A stretch of 64,000 bases of DNA. Origin: Methanomassiliicoccaceae archaeon UBA328 (GTDB lineage Archaea; Thermoplasmatota; Thermoplasmata; Methanomassiliicoccales; Methanomethylophilaceae). The notes below the pieces were generated by a model. That model was not told the DNA's origin. It searched no databases and saw only the letters and a program-made list of their open reading frames with translations. Every line of letters begins with the position of its first letter. The first letter of the stretch is position 1. Shown here one piece after another: positions 51,278 through 60,280 of this stretch. The DNA is taken from assembly GCA_002506905.1 (NCBI GenBank), contig DAYM01000007.1, forward strand, positions 62,001 through 126,000, given 5' to 3'. Position numbers and translations under genes: made by a program.

Positions 51278-51448
51278 TTAATTCTTAACGACTGTGATAG
51301 GAACAAGATCCTTGTCAAATTCCAGCATGGCGATATCGATGGGATCGAGCATGTCCTCGGGATAATCTACGAGAACAGGCGCTCCGTACGAGATCTGCAG
51401 TGCTCTCGCGCCGATGATCCTTGCTTTTTCGAATCTAGTGTAGCTCAT
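51278..51448 (-). CDS. rpoK: RNA polymerase subunit Rpo6 (RpoK)
   Basis: Small subunit of archaeal RNA polymerase, 56 residues from ATG 51448: 'YTRFEKARIIGARALQISYGAPVLV' is the Rpo6/RPB6 core (E-K-A-R-x-I-G-x-R-A-L-Q). The ATG at 51460 would add four residues; 51448 has a GGTGA site. TATA-like box at 51485-51497. Co-transcribed with rps2. Confidence 0.94.
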   Translation of the reverse strand: MSYTRFEKARIIGARALQISYGAPVLVDYPEDMLDPIDIAMLEFDKDLVPITVVKN

Positions 51449-51596
51449 TTGACTCACCATACAAGGAACGAGGTAAACTGATGTTCATTATAAACCTTTT
51501 GGCCCCCTTATTTTTACTAGTTAGTTAAAACTTCTAATAACGCACGCGCGCACGAGGAGCGATATCTTATTACCGTCCGATGCGTTCGGGGCCGAC

Positions 51597-52160
51597 GTGA
51601 ACAACGAACTCAAGGTCTGCGCGGCAGCCTTCTTCCGCAACAAAGGAAAGGAGGTCGTCACTGCGAACGAACTTATCATGACCATCTCTCTGGACCTCAG
51701 ATGGATGGATACCACTGCGGCGAGCAGATTCATCAAACTCATCGCCGCCGAAGGATTGGTCACCGCCACTCCGGACGGGCTCATGAAAGCATCTCCCGAA
51801 TTGGCCGCGACCGATGTTCCCATCGCATACAGACCGTCTGCCGAACTTATCGAATATATCAGAACGGCAGATACGGCCGTGAAAAAGGATGCACCTGCTC
51901 CAGAGACTCCGAAAGAGGAGCCTAAGGAAGCACCCAAGAAAAAGACCCCTCCCGCAAACAACGATGCGATCCTTCCGAAACTCATGGATGCCGCCGTTTC
52001 CTCAGGAATGAAGAGAAGCGAGTTCATGGCCGAGTGCAATAAGATCGTGAAAAGATTGAATATCGATACAGAGGTCGCCGCCCTTCTGGTCCTCAGGGAC
52101 CGCGGTGCAGACGTTGACCATTATTATGACGCGGTCTATGCCTCTGTATCGAAAAAATGA
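51597..52160 (+). CDS. DUF2240-family-like archaeal protein
   Basis: 187 residues. The N-terminal 80 residues match the archaeal DUF2240 pattern ('AAAFFRNKGKEVVTANELIMTISLDLRWMD', then 'GLVTATPDGLMKASPEL'), residues about 100-125 are a Pro/Glu/Lys linker (APAPETPKEEPKEAPKKK), and the C-terminus is a helical domain. The start is a GTG about 28 nt after a TATA-like box (51561-51572), so it is probably leaderless. The role is unknown. Confidence 0.82.
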   Translation: MNNELKVCAAAFFRNKGKEVVTANELIMTISLDLRWMDTTAASRFIKLIAAEGLVTATPDGLMKASPELAATDVPIAYRPSAELIEYIRTADTAVKKDAPAPETPKEEPKEAPKKKTPPANNDAILPKLMDAAVSSGMKRSEFMAECNKIVKRLNIDTEVAALLVLRDRGADVDHYYDAVYASVSKK

Positions 52161-52163
52161 GGT

Positions 52164-52658
52164 TTATTCCTTCTTGATGAAGTTGGCCAGGGTCATCGAG
52201 CCGTTTCCGCGTCCGCCGCCGACCGTGGCACCGGACTGAACGACCTCTGTCAATTTGATGCCGAGTGCCTTTTCCAGCTTTGCCCTTAATTTGTCGTCGG
52301 GCACGAGATTGTTGGACTCAACCTTGGCAAGTATTCCTTTCTTTTCCTGAATGGATTTCGCAAACTGTTCCAGATCCATTCCTTTTGCCTCACGGGCCCT
52401 GCGGATCACGTTTCCATAGTCGTCTATGATCTCCACGGTCTCTGCAGAGGAGTACACGTCACGTGTCTGCATCCTCTTCTCACGTCTGTCAAGCCTTTCC
52501 TCGATCACTGTTCTGCTCGGGGCGGGACCTCCCGACTTGGAGGATGCTTTGTACTCGTCGCCGAACTTGGCGCAGTCCGGGCAGAGCATGAGCCTTGTTC
52601 CTTCGACCATCATCGCCTTTGTACCGGGCGAATCCTTTCCGCACATTTCGCATATCAT
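52164..52658 (-). CDS. Multiprotein bridging factor aMBF1
   Basis: 164-residue transcription or translation factor with an N-terminal zinc ribbon (CEMCGK...LCPDC) and a C-terminal helix-turn-helix of Cro type ('VIRRAREAKGMDLEQFAKSIQEKKGILAKVESNN', 'LRAKLEKALGIKLTE'). The archaeal family length and order match. It is convergent with the DUF2240-like gene, only 3 nt away. Confidence 0.93.
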   Translation of the reverse strand: MICEMCGKDSPGTKAMMVEGTRLMLCPDCAKFGDEYKASSKSGGPAPSRTVIEERLDRREKRMQTRDVYSSAETVEIIDDYGNVIRRAREAKGMDLEQFAKSIQEKKGILAKVESNNLVPDDKLRAKLEKALGIKLTEVVQSGATVGGGRGNGSMTLANFIKKE

Positions 52659-52929
52659 TGCCAGTCCTATCTGTCAGCAACCTTATTAAATTTATCTTAG
52701 AGACGGAGAAATATCGAAAGTCATGAATGTCGGTAATATAAATGTGCCAGATGCGGGATATTTCATGTTTGGAAGAAATCAGAGGATGACCGCGTTACCT
52801 CTTCCTGAGAACAGATGACCGACGATAATTCAATGGTAAACAATAAGTGTCTCCAACACTCTACAGTGATAATCGCGGGCGCAAAGCAATATTAATATGA
52901 GCAGATATAACCCCGCACAGGACACGATT
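52659..52929. other. AMBF1/pan intergenic region, no gene seen
   Basis: About 270 bp of AT-rich DNA. It holds a TATA-like sequence for aMBF1 (52683-52695, minus) and one for pan (AATATTAATA, 52887-52896). I see no open frame with a credible start or hairpin. Confidence 0.5.
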
Positions 52930-54165
52930 ATGACCGAAGATACTCAAGTTCGTAGAGAAGCTGTTGTCGAAGATGCTCAGATCGAAGAGCTCAAGACAAA
53001 GATCATCACACTCGAAGAGAGGAATGTCAGACTGATGGAGGACCTCCAGAATGCGGAGAACGACAAACGCTACTCCGAAGGAGAGGTATTCAGGCTGCAG
53101 AAGGAAGTATCACGCATAAGGGCAGAGAACGAGAGGCTGAAGAGCCCTCCGCTCATCATCGGATCGCTCCGCGACGTCCTTCCGGACAACCGCGTTGTCG
53201 TGAAGAGCTCCACCGGACCGGATTTCATCGTATCCGTCTCGGATTATGTGTCCCCCAAAGAACTTACTCCGGGAGCAAGAGTGTCCCTCAACAAACAGTC
53301 ATTGGCAGTCATGAGTGTCCTTCCCGCACCGCTCGATCCTGTGGTCACCGGTGCAGAGATCATCGACAAGCCGGACGTATCATACGACGACATCGGAGGC
53401 CTTTCCAAGCAGATGCTGGAACTCCGTGAGGCCGTCGAGGACCCGCTGCTCAGACCCGAGCTCTACGCCAAGGTCGGTGTGGACCCCCCGAAGGGCGTAC
53501 TCCTTGTAGGTCCCCCGGGAACAGGTAAGACACTGATGGCAAAGGCAGTGGCAAATGCCACCAAGGCCACATTCATCAGGCTGGTCGGTTCGGAACTTGT
53601 CCAGAAATACATCGGAGAAGGCGCAAGACTCGTCCGTGAGCTCTTCGAGCTCGCCAGAGAAAAGGCGCCTTCGATCATATTCATCGACGAATTGGATTCC
53701 GTCGGAGCCAAGAGGATGGATGTAGCGACATCCGGAGACCGTGAGGTCCAGAGAACGCTCATGCAGCTGCTCTCGGAACTCGACGGATTCACGCCCATGA
53801 GCGACGTCAAGATCATCGGAGCCACCAACAGGCCCGACATACTCGATGACGCCCTCCTCAGACCCGGAAGGTTCGACCGTATCATCCAGATCGGACTGCC
53901 CGATATCGAAGGCAGGACCCAGATCTTCAAGATCCACCTTGCCAAGATGAACACGGCGAAGAACGTCCAGATCAAGAAACTCGCGGAGATTACCGAAGGT
54001 ACCTCCGGTGCGGAGATCAAGAGCATCTGCACAGAAGCAGGTATGCTTGCGATAAGGGCCAACCGTGACACGATCACGATGGACGACTTCCTGGCCGCAA
54101 AGGAAAAGGTAATGGAGGCAGGAAGGCCCAAGACCCTCTCTGTCCCCGCATATATGTTCGGATGA
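52930..54165 (+). CDS. pan: Proteasome-activating nucleotidase PAN
   Basis: AAA+ unfoldase that feeds the 20S proteasome. 411 residues from ATG 52930: N-terminal coiled coil (about 15-70), OB domain ('IIGSLRDVLPDNRVVVKSS'), then AAA core with 'GPPGTGKTLMAKAVANAT' (Walker A), 'IIFIDELDSVGAKR' (Walker B) and 'DALLRPGRFDR'. The last three residues are M-F-G: the usual C-terminal HbYX has Phe in place of Tyr. The ATG at 52897 touches the TATA-like box, so the second ATG is preferred. Confidence 0.93.
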   Translation: MTEDTQVRREAVVEDAQIEELKTKIITLEERNVRLMEDLQNAENDKRYSEGEVFRLQKEVSRIRAENERLKSPPLIIGSLRDVLPDNRVVVKSSTGPDFIVSVSDYVSPKELTPGARVSLNKQSLAVMSVLPAPLDPVVTGAEIIDKPDVSYDDIGGLSKQMLELREAVEDPLLRPELYAKVGVDPPKGVLLVGPPGTGKTLMAKAVANATKATFIRLVGSELVQKYIGEGARLVRELFELAREKAPSIIFIDELDSVGAKRMDVATSGDREVQRTLMQLLSELDGFTPMSDVKIIGATNRPDILDDALLRPGRFDRIIQIGLPDIEGRTQIFKIHLAKMNTAKNVQIKKLAEITEGTSGAEIKSICTEAGMLAIRANRDTITMDDFLAAKEKVMEAGRPKTLSVPAYMFG

Positions 54166-54198
54166 TCTCCGAATAAAACTGTTTATTGGATTTTTCAT

Positions 54199-54222
54199 CC
54201 TCTCGGGATCATTCCCGAGAGG
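54199..54222. terminator. Hairpin terminator between pan and GPN GTPase
   Basis: CCTCTCGGGA-TCAT-TCCCGAGAGG, perfect 10-bp stem. It lies 34 nt after the pan stop and covers the last codons of the convergent GPN gene. Confidence 0.6.
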
Positions 54223-54976
54223 TATCCTCACCGCCGAAGAACTCCAGCTGTGCGGCCGCATAGATCTCCGCAATACCGATCTCCTCCTGAGCGGAGACAG
54301 AACGGATCTCCCCGAAGACGCCCATCGTCTCCAATGCCTTGAACAGCTCGGCGCCGACCACGGTCTCGGGATTGTCATGACACTCGTCCATGAGGTCCGC
54401 GTACAGCGCATCGGAATTCTCGAACCATGTCAGCATCCTCTCTGTTTCTTTTTCCTGGAACAGATCGCATTTGGACAGCAGATTGATGGTCGGGAGCTGC
54501 AGCCTGAACTGAACGATGGCAGACAGCATCATCGACGAGATGAAACCGTTCGGCGTCTTGCAGAGCGTAGGGTCCGAAAGATAGACGAGCATGGAATCCT
54601 GCCTTCCGAAGGCCTTCACCAATCTGTCCGAGGACTCTCTGAAAGCGAAAAGCTCGAGCTGTCCGGGAGTGTCTATCAGAACGTAATCGGTCTCGAACGT
54701 ATCTACGACATCCATCATCTTCCTGATGTTCACGGCCATGAGATCGGAAGCAACGACCTGCGCGCCGTTCGGACCGAGTCCGTACTCGGTCATGACGTCA
54801 CCTAGTGATATCCAATCCCTGATGTCGATGTCGGGGACATAAGGAAGCGCCTCCGCCCCGGGATCCAAATTGACCACGATCGAGTCTACAGCGTTGTCTT
54901 CGAACCATGTTTTGGTCGCTCCGACCAAGGTACTCTTTCCGCTTCCCGCGGTTCCGACAAAGAACAGATTTTTCAT
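54209..54976 (-). CDS. GPN-loop GTPase
   Basis: Homodimeric G protein of the GPN family (archaeal homologue of Gpn1/2/3, which help RNA polymerase assembly in eukaryotes). 255 residues with G1 'GTAGSGKST' (8-16), the GPN loop 'GLGPNGA' (Gly 68-Pro 69-Asn 70), 'IDTPGQLELFAF' and the 'NLLSKCD' guanine-recognition loop. Divergent from the small membrane protein genes. Confidence 0.93.
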   Translation of the reverse strand: MKNLFFVGTAGSGKSTLVGATKTWFEDNAVDSIVVNLDPGAEALPYVPDIDIRDWISLGDVMTEYGLGPNGAQVVASDLMAVNIRKMMDVVDTFETDYVLIDTPGQLELFAFRESSDRLVKAFGRQDSMLVYLSDPTLCKTPNGFISSMMLSAIVQFRLQLPTINLLSKCDLFQEKETERMLTWFENSDALYADLMDECHDNPETVVGAELFKALETMGVFGEIRSVSAQEEIGIAEIYAAAQLEFFGGEDTSRE

Positions 54977-55074
54977 TATTCCGACCTAGACTAGCCATCA
55001 TCTGCTATCATATTAGGCTTTTTGTCGCGCGCGCAAACACAAACCTAATTTAACCTGATGAGGATTCAGGTTGT

Positions 55075-55665
55075 ATGTTAGCGAGTAAACCGCACAACGT
55101 AGCTTTCGCCTGGTTCGGCGTAATTGCTGTCGTTGTGTTCTCGATCTGTTGGATCTGCGCCGCTGCAATCGATACCACGTGGGTTTTCGGAGAGAACACT
55201 CTTTCCGACCTCGGAGCATCGGACTCAGATGCCAAAATGTACTTCAACTACGGCTGCTGCATGGTGACCGCGATCTGTCTTGCGATCTTCGGATTCGCAA
55301 CGACAACCTACTCCAAGAGCAGGTCCGCGAGCGCTGCAGGAATCACACTCATTATCGCCGCTGTATTCCTCTTCCTAATCGGATTGTTCACAAAGGATGT
55401 CGGTACCGGCGATCTCCACAAGACCCTCGCATGCCTGATGGGATTCTTCATGTTCCTTGCGGTATGTCTCTACGCAGGCGCCTTCTGGAACAACGGTCAC
55501 GAAGCATTCGCGGCAGTACCCGTTATTGTCATCCTTGCGCTCATCGTGATATTTGCAACACAGAACCTGGCAACATTCGAAGCATGGAGCGCCGTCGGTG
55601 CAATACCCTTCATGGTCGTTGCAACGACTGACCTCATCCTGACCAAACCGAAGGCCAAGATCTAA
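55075..55665 (+). CDS. DUF998-type membrane protein
   Basis: 196 residues, about six membrane helices. 'GENTLSDLGASDS' is a typical first-loop motif of DUF998/yip1-like archaeal and bacterial membrane proteins. A TATA-like box at 55043-55053 lies about 27 nt upstream of the ATG, so it is probably leaderless. It forms an operon with the next gene. The role is unknown. Confidence 0.82.
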   Translation: MLASKPHNVAFAWFGVIAVVVFSICWICAAAIDTTWVFGENTLSDLGASDSDAKMYFNYGCCMVTAICLAIFGFATTTYSKSRSASAAGITLIIAAVFLFLIGLFTKDVGTGDLHKTLACLMGFFMFLAVCLYAGAFWNNGHEAFAAVPVIVILALIVIFATQNLATFEAWSAVGAIPFMVVATTDLILTKPKAKI

Positions 55666-55677
55666 GGAGATATCAAT

Positions 55678-56037
55678 ATGATTACACCTAACGGCATTAA
55701 AACCGCATGCGGACTGGGACTCCTCGGAGGAGTCTTCAGTGTCGCATGCCTTGCACTGTACTTCAAACCCGAAGACGGCAGCCTTGCAGTGATCGCATTC
55801 TATATGCTCGTTGCAGTACTGTTCTTCGCCACTGCCGGTGCGTTCACAAAGAACGGCCAGTGGAAATGGAGAGTTGCTCTCTTCGTCAATATCCTGACGA
55901 TCGGGATCATCTTCGCATGTATGATCGGAGAATTCTTCGCAATGGATGCAGGAGCGGTCCTGCTTGTCATCGCGATCTTCATCTTCGTCCTCGAACTTCT
56001 CCCCTCTTCCAAAGCGTGGATGCAGTCCGAGATCTGA
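55678..56037 (+). CDS. Small hydrophobic membrane protein, unknown
   Basis: 119 residues with four predicted helices (about 8-26, 38-55, 65-86 and 91-110). It starts 12 nt after the DUF998 gene with an AGGAGAT ribosome site and is likely co-translated with it. No family recognised. A strong hairpin terminator follows. Confidence 0.75.
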   Translation: MITPNGIKTACGLGLLGGVFSVACLALYFKPEDGSLAVIAFYMLVAVLFFATAGAFTKNGQWKWRVALFVNILTIGIIFACMIGEFFAMDAGAVLLVIAIFIFVLELLPSSKAWMQSEI

Positions 56038-56052
56038 ACCTTTTACCATCAT

Positions 56053-56068
56053 GGGCCCTTCGGGGCCC
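56053..56068 (+). terminator. UUCG hairpin terminator
   Basis: GGGCCC-TTCG-GGGCCC, 6-bp GC stem closed by an extra-stable UUCG tetraloop, 15 nt after the stop of the small membrane gene. Confidence 0.6.
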
Positions 56069-56151
56069 TTATCCTATTTCTATTATCCCTGTTTTTATAC
56101 TACTTACCAAAAAGTCGGTAGTTTTATATCCTTCCATAAGATGCTCCACCC

Positions 56152-56808
56152 GTGGACGAAAAATATGTTTTTGCACTGAGAAAAATCGCCCTTCTAGGAG
56201 GTATAGATGACTACATCGCAGTCTCTTCCAGAGAATTGGGCGATGCATTGGATATGAGTCAGCAGTCTGCATCCAAAAGGATCTTGGAACTTTTAGAAGA
56301 AGAACTCATCGTCCGCGATCTCGGAGCAAGAAGGCAGAGGATCAAACTCACACCCCGCGGTGTTGAAGAACTCAAGAAAGAGTACAACGAATACCGCAGG
56401 ATATTCGAGCTCACCGATCACATATCCATCCACGGTAAGGTCGTAGAAGGAATGGGCGAAGGCGGATACTACATCTGCCAGCAGGGCTACATGGACCAAT
56501 TCGAAAAGAAATTGGGATTCAAACCCTTCGAAGGTACCTTCAACGTCGCCGTAGACAAAAACGACATGGGTAAACTGGACATAATCAGAGGAACTTCCGG
56601 ACAGCTCATCGAAGGATTTACCAGCGAGGGCAGGAGTTTCGGTAATGTCATAGCGTACAAAGCATCGATCAAGAACATCGAATGCGCCATCGTAGTCCCC
56701 GAGAGGTCTCATTACGCCGACGTAATAGAGATCATCTGCCAGTACCACCTCAGAAGGACCCTCAGCCTCGGAAACGGAGATACCGTCGAGGTCAAGGTCA
56801 ATATCTGA
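56152..56808 (+). CDS. ribK: CTP-dependent riboflavin kinase with N-terminal HTH
   Basis: Makes FMN from riboflavin using CTP. 218 residues: residues 1-85 a winged helix-turn-helix ('VSSRELGDALDMSQQSASKRILELLEEELI'), then the RibK barrel ('GKVVEGMGEGGYYICQQGYMDQFEKKLGFKPFEGTFNVAV', 'ECAIVVPERSHY'). The HTH suggests it also regulates its own or flavin genes. The GTG start at 56152 lies about 28 nt after a TATA-like box (56119-56127), so it is probably leaderless. Confidence 0.93.
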   Translation: MDEKYVFALRKIALLGGIDDYIAVSSRELGDALDMSQQSASKRILELLEEELIVRDLGARRQRIKLTPRGVEELKKEYNEYRRIFELTDHISIHGKVVEGMGEGGYYICQQGYMDQFEKKLGFKPFEGTFNVAVDKNDMGKLDIIRGTSGQLIEGFTSEGRSFGNVIAYKASIKNIECAIVVPERSHYADVIEIICQYHLRRTLSLGNGDTVEVKVNI

Positions 56809-56826
56809 TCGATCATAAAGTAAAAA

Positions 56827-56839
56827 GGGGCAATGCCCC
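56827..56839. terminator. Short hairpin between ribK and purQ
   Basis: GGGGC-AAT-GCCCC, with T-rich sequence on the plus-strand side and A-rich sequence on the other, between convergent ribK and purQ; it could act in both directions. Confidence 0.6.
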
Positions 56840-56846
56840 TGTTTTT

Positions 56847-57656
56847 TCATTTAAGGAACTGTTTCATGACGGAAGTGAATATCACTTTTCCGTCTCCGTC
56901 CTGGGAGGTGTATCCTCTCGTCCAATCCGGATGCGTGAACCTTGTCATCACACGTTCCGGGTGGGGCATCATACCCATGACGTTACCGGCGGGGTTGCAT
57001 ATTCCTGCGATATCCGAAGGGGATCCGTTGGGGTTCCAGGGATATTCTGCGGGCAGTCCGTCCGGACCTACGTACCTGAAGACGATCTGATCGTTGTCTT
57101 CCAGTTTCTGCACGAAGTCGGGATCCATGCTCATCAGCTTTCCCTCTCCGTGTGCGGAGGGGATCATGAGCACTTCTTTGGGGGCCACATCCTTGGTGAA
57201 TATGCACTTTCCTTTGTTATCGTTCCTGAGAAGCGTCGGACGGCATTCGAACCTTGCGGAATCGTTGGTGTACAATGCCGCATCGGGTTCGGGCGTCATG
57301 GTCATCTCGAAGGCCGGCAGCAATCCCAGTTCCACCAGGATCTGGAATCCGTTGCACACTCCGAGAACGGGCTTTCCCTCCTCGACGAATCTCTTGAGCT
57401 GGGGACCGAGCGATGCTTTGATCCTTGCCGCAAAGATGGCTCCCGCGCGCACGTAATCGCCTGCGGAGAAACCTCCCGGCAATGCAAGGATATCGTAATC
57501 CTCCAGATCCCTTACGAGTTCCTCCGGGGCCTTTCCGATAAGCTGCTTCAGGTGCACCTTCTCGGCATTGGCACCGACCATGTTGAAGGCCTCGGCCATC
57601 TCATCCTCGCAGTTCGTACCCTCGATCCTGAGGACACATACTTTGACATCCTTCAT
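56847..57656 (-). CDS. purQ: FGAM synthase subunit PurQ (glutaminase)
   Basis: Glutamine amidotransferase subunit of formylglycinamidine synthase, 269 residues. 'LALPGGFSAGDYVRAGA' and 'VLGVCNGFQILVELGLLPA' (catalytic Cys) are clear, with 'MMPHPER' at the C-terminus. The ATG at 57656 overlaps the purL stop (ATGA). Start of the open frame is 27 nt earlier but less likely. Confidence 0.95.
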   Translation of the reverse strand: MKDVKVCVLRIEGTNCEDEMAEAFNMVGANAEKVHLKQLIGKAPEELVRDLEDYDILALPGGFSAGDYVRAGAIFAARIKASLGPQLKRFVEEGKPVLGVCNGFQILVELGLLPAFEMTMTPEPDAALYTNDSARFECRPTLLRNDNKGKCIFTKDVAPKEVLMIPSAHGEGKLMSMDPDFVQKLEDNDQIVFRYVGPDGLPAEYPWNPNGSPSDIAGICNPAGNVMGMMPHPERVMTRFTHPDWTRGYTSQDGDGKVIFTSVMKQFLK

Positions 57657-59971
57657 TCCGAAGCACCTCCCATGAGCTTCCACATAGGTTCGTTCCAGGC
57701 CTTCCTCATCTCATTGACAGGCAGGTCTATCTTCGTTCCCTTTACCTTGAGCGAGTCGCCTTTGGTTATACCGATGCATATCGCATCCTCTCCGAGGATC
57801 TTCTCGAATGCCTCGGCGTCCTTTCCGTCGACCTCGGCTATCCAGCGCGAGTTGCTTTCGGAGTAGAGCTTTGCTTTGATATCCATGTCTCCGACCGCGG
57901 TCAGGTCTATCTCCGCACCGATCTGTCCGGAGATGCACATCTCCGCAACGGCCACTGCAAGACCTCCATCGGAACAGTCGTGACAGCTGAGCACGAGTCC
58001 CTTGTCCATTGCCTTCAGGAGACTGTCCATCTTCCTCTTCAGGGCAGGAACGTCCACTCCGGGGACCTGTCCTTCTTTGCCTCCGAACTTGCGGAAGAGA
58101 AGCGATGCTCCCATCTCGTCCTTGGTCTCTCCGACGATGTACAGGCATGTACCCTCTTTCTTCAGATCGGCCGTTATAGCCTTTCTGATATCGTCGATGA
58201 GCCCGCATCCTACGATCATAGGCGTGGGAAGGATGGTCATTCCTCCGGGAGCCTCGTTATAGAGACTGACGTTTCCGGAGGGTATCGGGATACCCAATTC
58301 CTTGGCGATCTCTCCGATGCCTCTAACCGCCTCTCTGAATTCTCCGAGCCTTTCTGGCTTCTCGGGGTTTCCGAAGTTGAGACAGTCCGTAAATGCATTG
58401 GGGGCCGCACCTACTGCGACCAGATTGCGGCATGCTTCGTCGATCGATGCCATGCCGCCGTTGTACGGGTCCTCGGCCGTGAACCAGGGATTGCATCCCG
58501 TAGCGATAGCCAGTCCCTTCCATCTTCCGGGAACGGGCATGAGGACGGCAGCATCCCCGGGACCGGTCTCGTTGAGCTTTCCTACCAGAGGATGGATCAC
58601 CGTGGCCGCACGGACCTCGTGATCGTACTGTCTGATGGCCCATTCCTTCGAAGCCACGTTGAGGTCCGAAAGAAGGGTCAGCACGACATCGTTGCCGTCT
58701 GATATCTTGGGGAACTTCTCCGCTTTCTTGGTGGATACCTTGGGATTGACGTACGGCCTGTGGTAGACCGGTCCGCCTGTCAGGAATTCCAGGTCCATAT
58801 CGAATATCAGATCGCCGTTCCAGAACAGACGGGTGCGGGGCGTGTCCGTGGTCTTGGCAACAGGCGTGGCCAGAACATCCCACATATCGAAGATCTCCAG
58901 TACCTTGTCCACGTTCTCGGGCTTACAGGAGCACATCATACGCTCCTGGGATTCGGACACCCAGATCTCCCAGGGGGCCAATCCGGTCTCCTTCAGGGGG
59001 ACCTTCTCGAGGTCCACATCGGCTCCGCAGCCTGCTTCCAGGGCCATTTCGCCCACGACGCAGCTGAGTCCTCCTCCTCCGAGGTCCTTCATTCCGGTGA
59101 TGAGATGTTTCGCGTTGACCTCGAAACATGCGTGCATGACCGGCTCCTTTGTGATAGGGTCGCCGAGCTGAACGGCTCCCCTTGAGTCATCCTGCGATGT
59201 GGATGTAAGATCCTTGGATGCGAAATTCACTCCGTGGATACCGTCCCTTCCGGTACGTCCTCCTATGAGGATCATGACCTCTCCGGGACCTCCTACGAAA
59301 TTCTTCGCCAGGTCCTTCCTTTTGACGATACCGAAACATCCGACATTGACCAGACAGTTTCCGGTGTATCTCTCGTCGAAGAAGAATCCGCCGGTGACGG
59401 TGGGGATACCTACACGGTTACCGTAATCCCTGATACCGGATACGACGCCGTTCACCAGGTAGCGGGGGTGCTTGATACCTTTGGGTATCTCTTCCTTTGT
59501 GTCGATAGGTCCGAAACAAAGGGGATCGGCCAGTGCGATGGGCTGTGCGCCCATGCAGACCACATCTCTGAGGATACCGCCGATACCTGTGGCGGCACCT
59601 CCGTACGGCTCGATCGCCGACGGGTGATTGTGACTTTCCACTCTGAGAGCGTATCCGTAATCGTCATCGAATATCATGACGCCGGCATCTCCTCTGGAGA
59701 GCACATCGTCGCGTTCGATACCGAAAACGAACTCTTTGAGTATGGGTTTGGAGCTCTTGTAGCAGCAATGTTCGCTCCATGCCTGTCCGAGCGACTGCAA
59801 CTCTATATCGGTCGGATTCCTCTTTTCCCCGACGAAATAGTCCTTGATGACCTTCATCTCATCGAGAGACAGGCTCAGGCTCATATCCGCGGAGATCTTG
59901 TTGAGGGCTTTGTCATCCGCTCCGAGTATGTCTATATCGACCAGCTCGTAGGGAACATCCCTCTTCTTCAT
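57653..59971 (-). CDS. purL: FGAM synthase large subunit PurL
   Basis: ATP-dependent synthase of formylglycinamidine ribonucleotide; 772 residues, size of the archaeal/Bacillus-type PurL that works with PurS and PurQ. 'GQAWSEHCCYKSSKP', 'VESHNHPSAIEPYGGAATGIGGILRD' and 'DLGGGGLSCVVGEMA' are diagnostic. ATG 59971 has GAGAGGGG upstream; the open frame begins 6 codons earlier. Confidence 0.96.
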   Translation of the reverse strand: MKKRDVPYELVDIDILGADDKALNKISADMSLSLSLDEMKVIKDYFVGEKRNPTDIELQSLGQAWSEHCCYKSSKPILKEFVFGIERDDVLSRGDAGVMIFDDDYGYALRVESHNHPSAIEPYGGAATGIGGILRDVVCMGAQPIALADPLCFGPIDTKEEIPKGIKHPRYLVNGVVSGIRDYGNRVGIPTVTGGFFFDERYTGNCLVNVGCFGIVKRKDLAKNFVGGPGEVMILIGGRTGRDGIHGVNFASKDLTSTSQDDSRGAVQLGDPITKEPVMHACFEVNAKHLITGMKDLGGGGLSCVVGEMALEAGCGADVDLEKVPLKETGLAPWEIWVSESQERMMCSCKPENVDKVLEIFDMWDVLATPVAKTTDTPRTRLFWNGDLIFDMDLEFLTGGPVYHRPYVNPKVSTKKAEKFPKISDGNDVVLTLLSDLNVASKEWAIRQYDHEVRAATVIHPLVGKLNETGPGDAAVLMPVPGRWKGLAIATGCNPWFTAEDPYNGGMASIDEACRNLVAVGAAPNAFTDCLNFGNPEKPERLGEFREAVRGIGEIAKELGIPIPSGNVSLYNEAPGGMTILPTPMIVGCGLIDDIRKAITADLKKEGTCLYIVGETKDEMGASLLFRKFGGKEGQVPGVDVPALKRKMDSLLKAMDKGLVLSCHDCSDGGLAVAVAEMCISGQIGAEIDLTAVGDMDIKAKLYSESNSRWIAEVDGKDAEAFEKILGEDAICIGITKGDSLKVKGTKIDLPVNEMRKAWNEPMWKLMGGASE

Positions 59972-59993
59972 CAGCCCCTCTCCGGACACGATA

Positions 59994-60233
59994 TCATCTC
60001 ACGTTGATACTGAAATTCTGGATGACCGGGTTTGCCAGGAGCTTTTTGCACATCTCCTCTCCGGTCTCCTTCGCCTTATCCGCGGGCATGTCGAGAGTGA
60101 CCTCGAACATCTTGATGGTCCTAACATTCTCGATGCCCTCGAATCCGAGTGATTCGAGTGTTTTCTTCGTGTTCATTCCCTCAGGATCGGCAACGCCTTT
60201 CTTGAGCTCAATTCTGATCTCGATTACTGCCAT
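59994..60233 (-). CDS. purS: FGAM synthase small subunit PurS
   Basis: 79-residue subunit that holds PurL and PurQ together. 'VIEIRIELKKGVADPEGMNTKKTLESLGFEGIENVRTIKMFEV' matches the family. It starts the purSLQ operon, with a TATA-like box at 60256-60266 and a GC tract CGCACGCGC (60246-60254). Confidence 0.95.
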   Translation of the reverse strand: MAVIEIRIELKKGVADPEGMNTKKTLESLGFEGIENVRTIKMFEVTLDMPADKAKETGEEMCKKLLANPVIQNFSINVR

Positions 60234-60280
60234 TATGCATCGTATCGCACGCGCATAAATAAAGGGTTGCGAGGAGGGAC

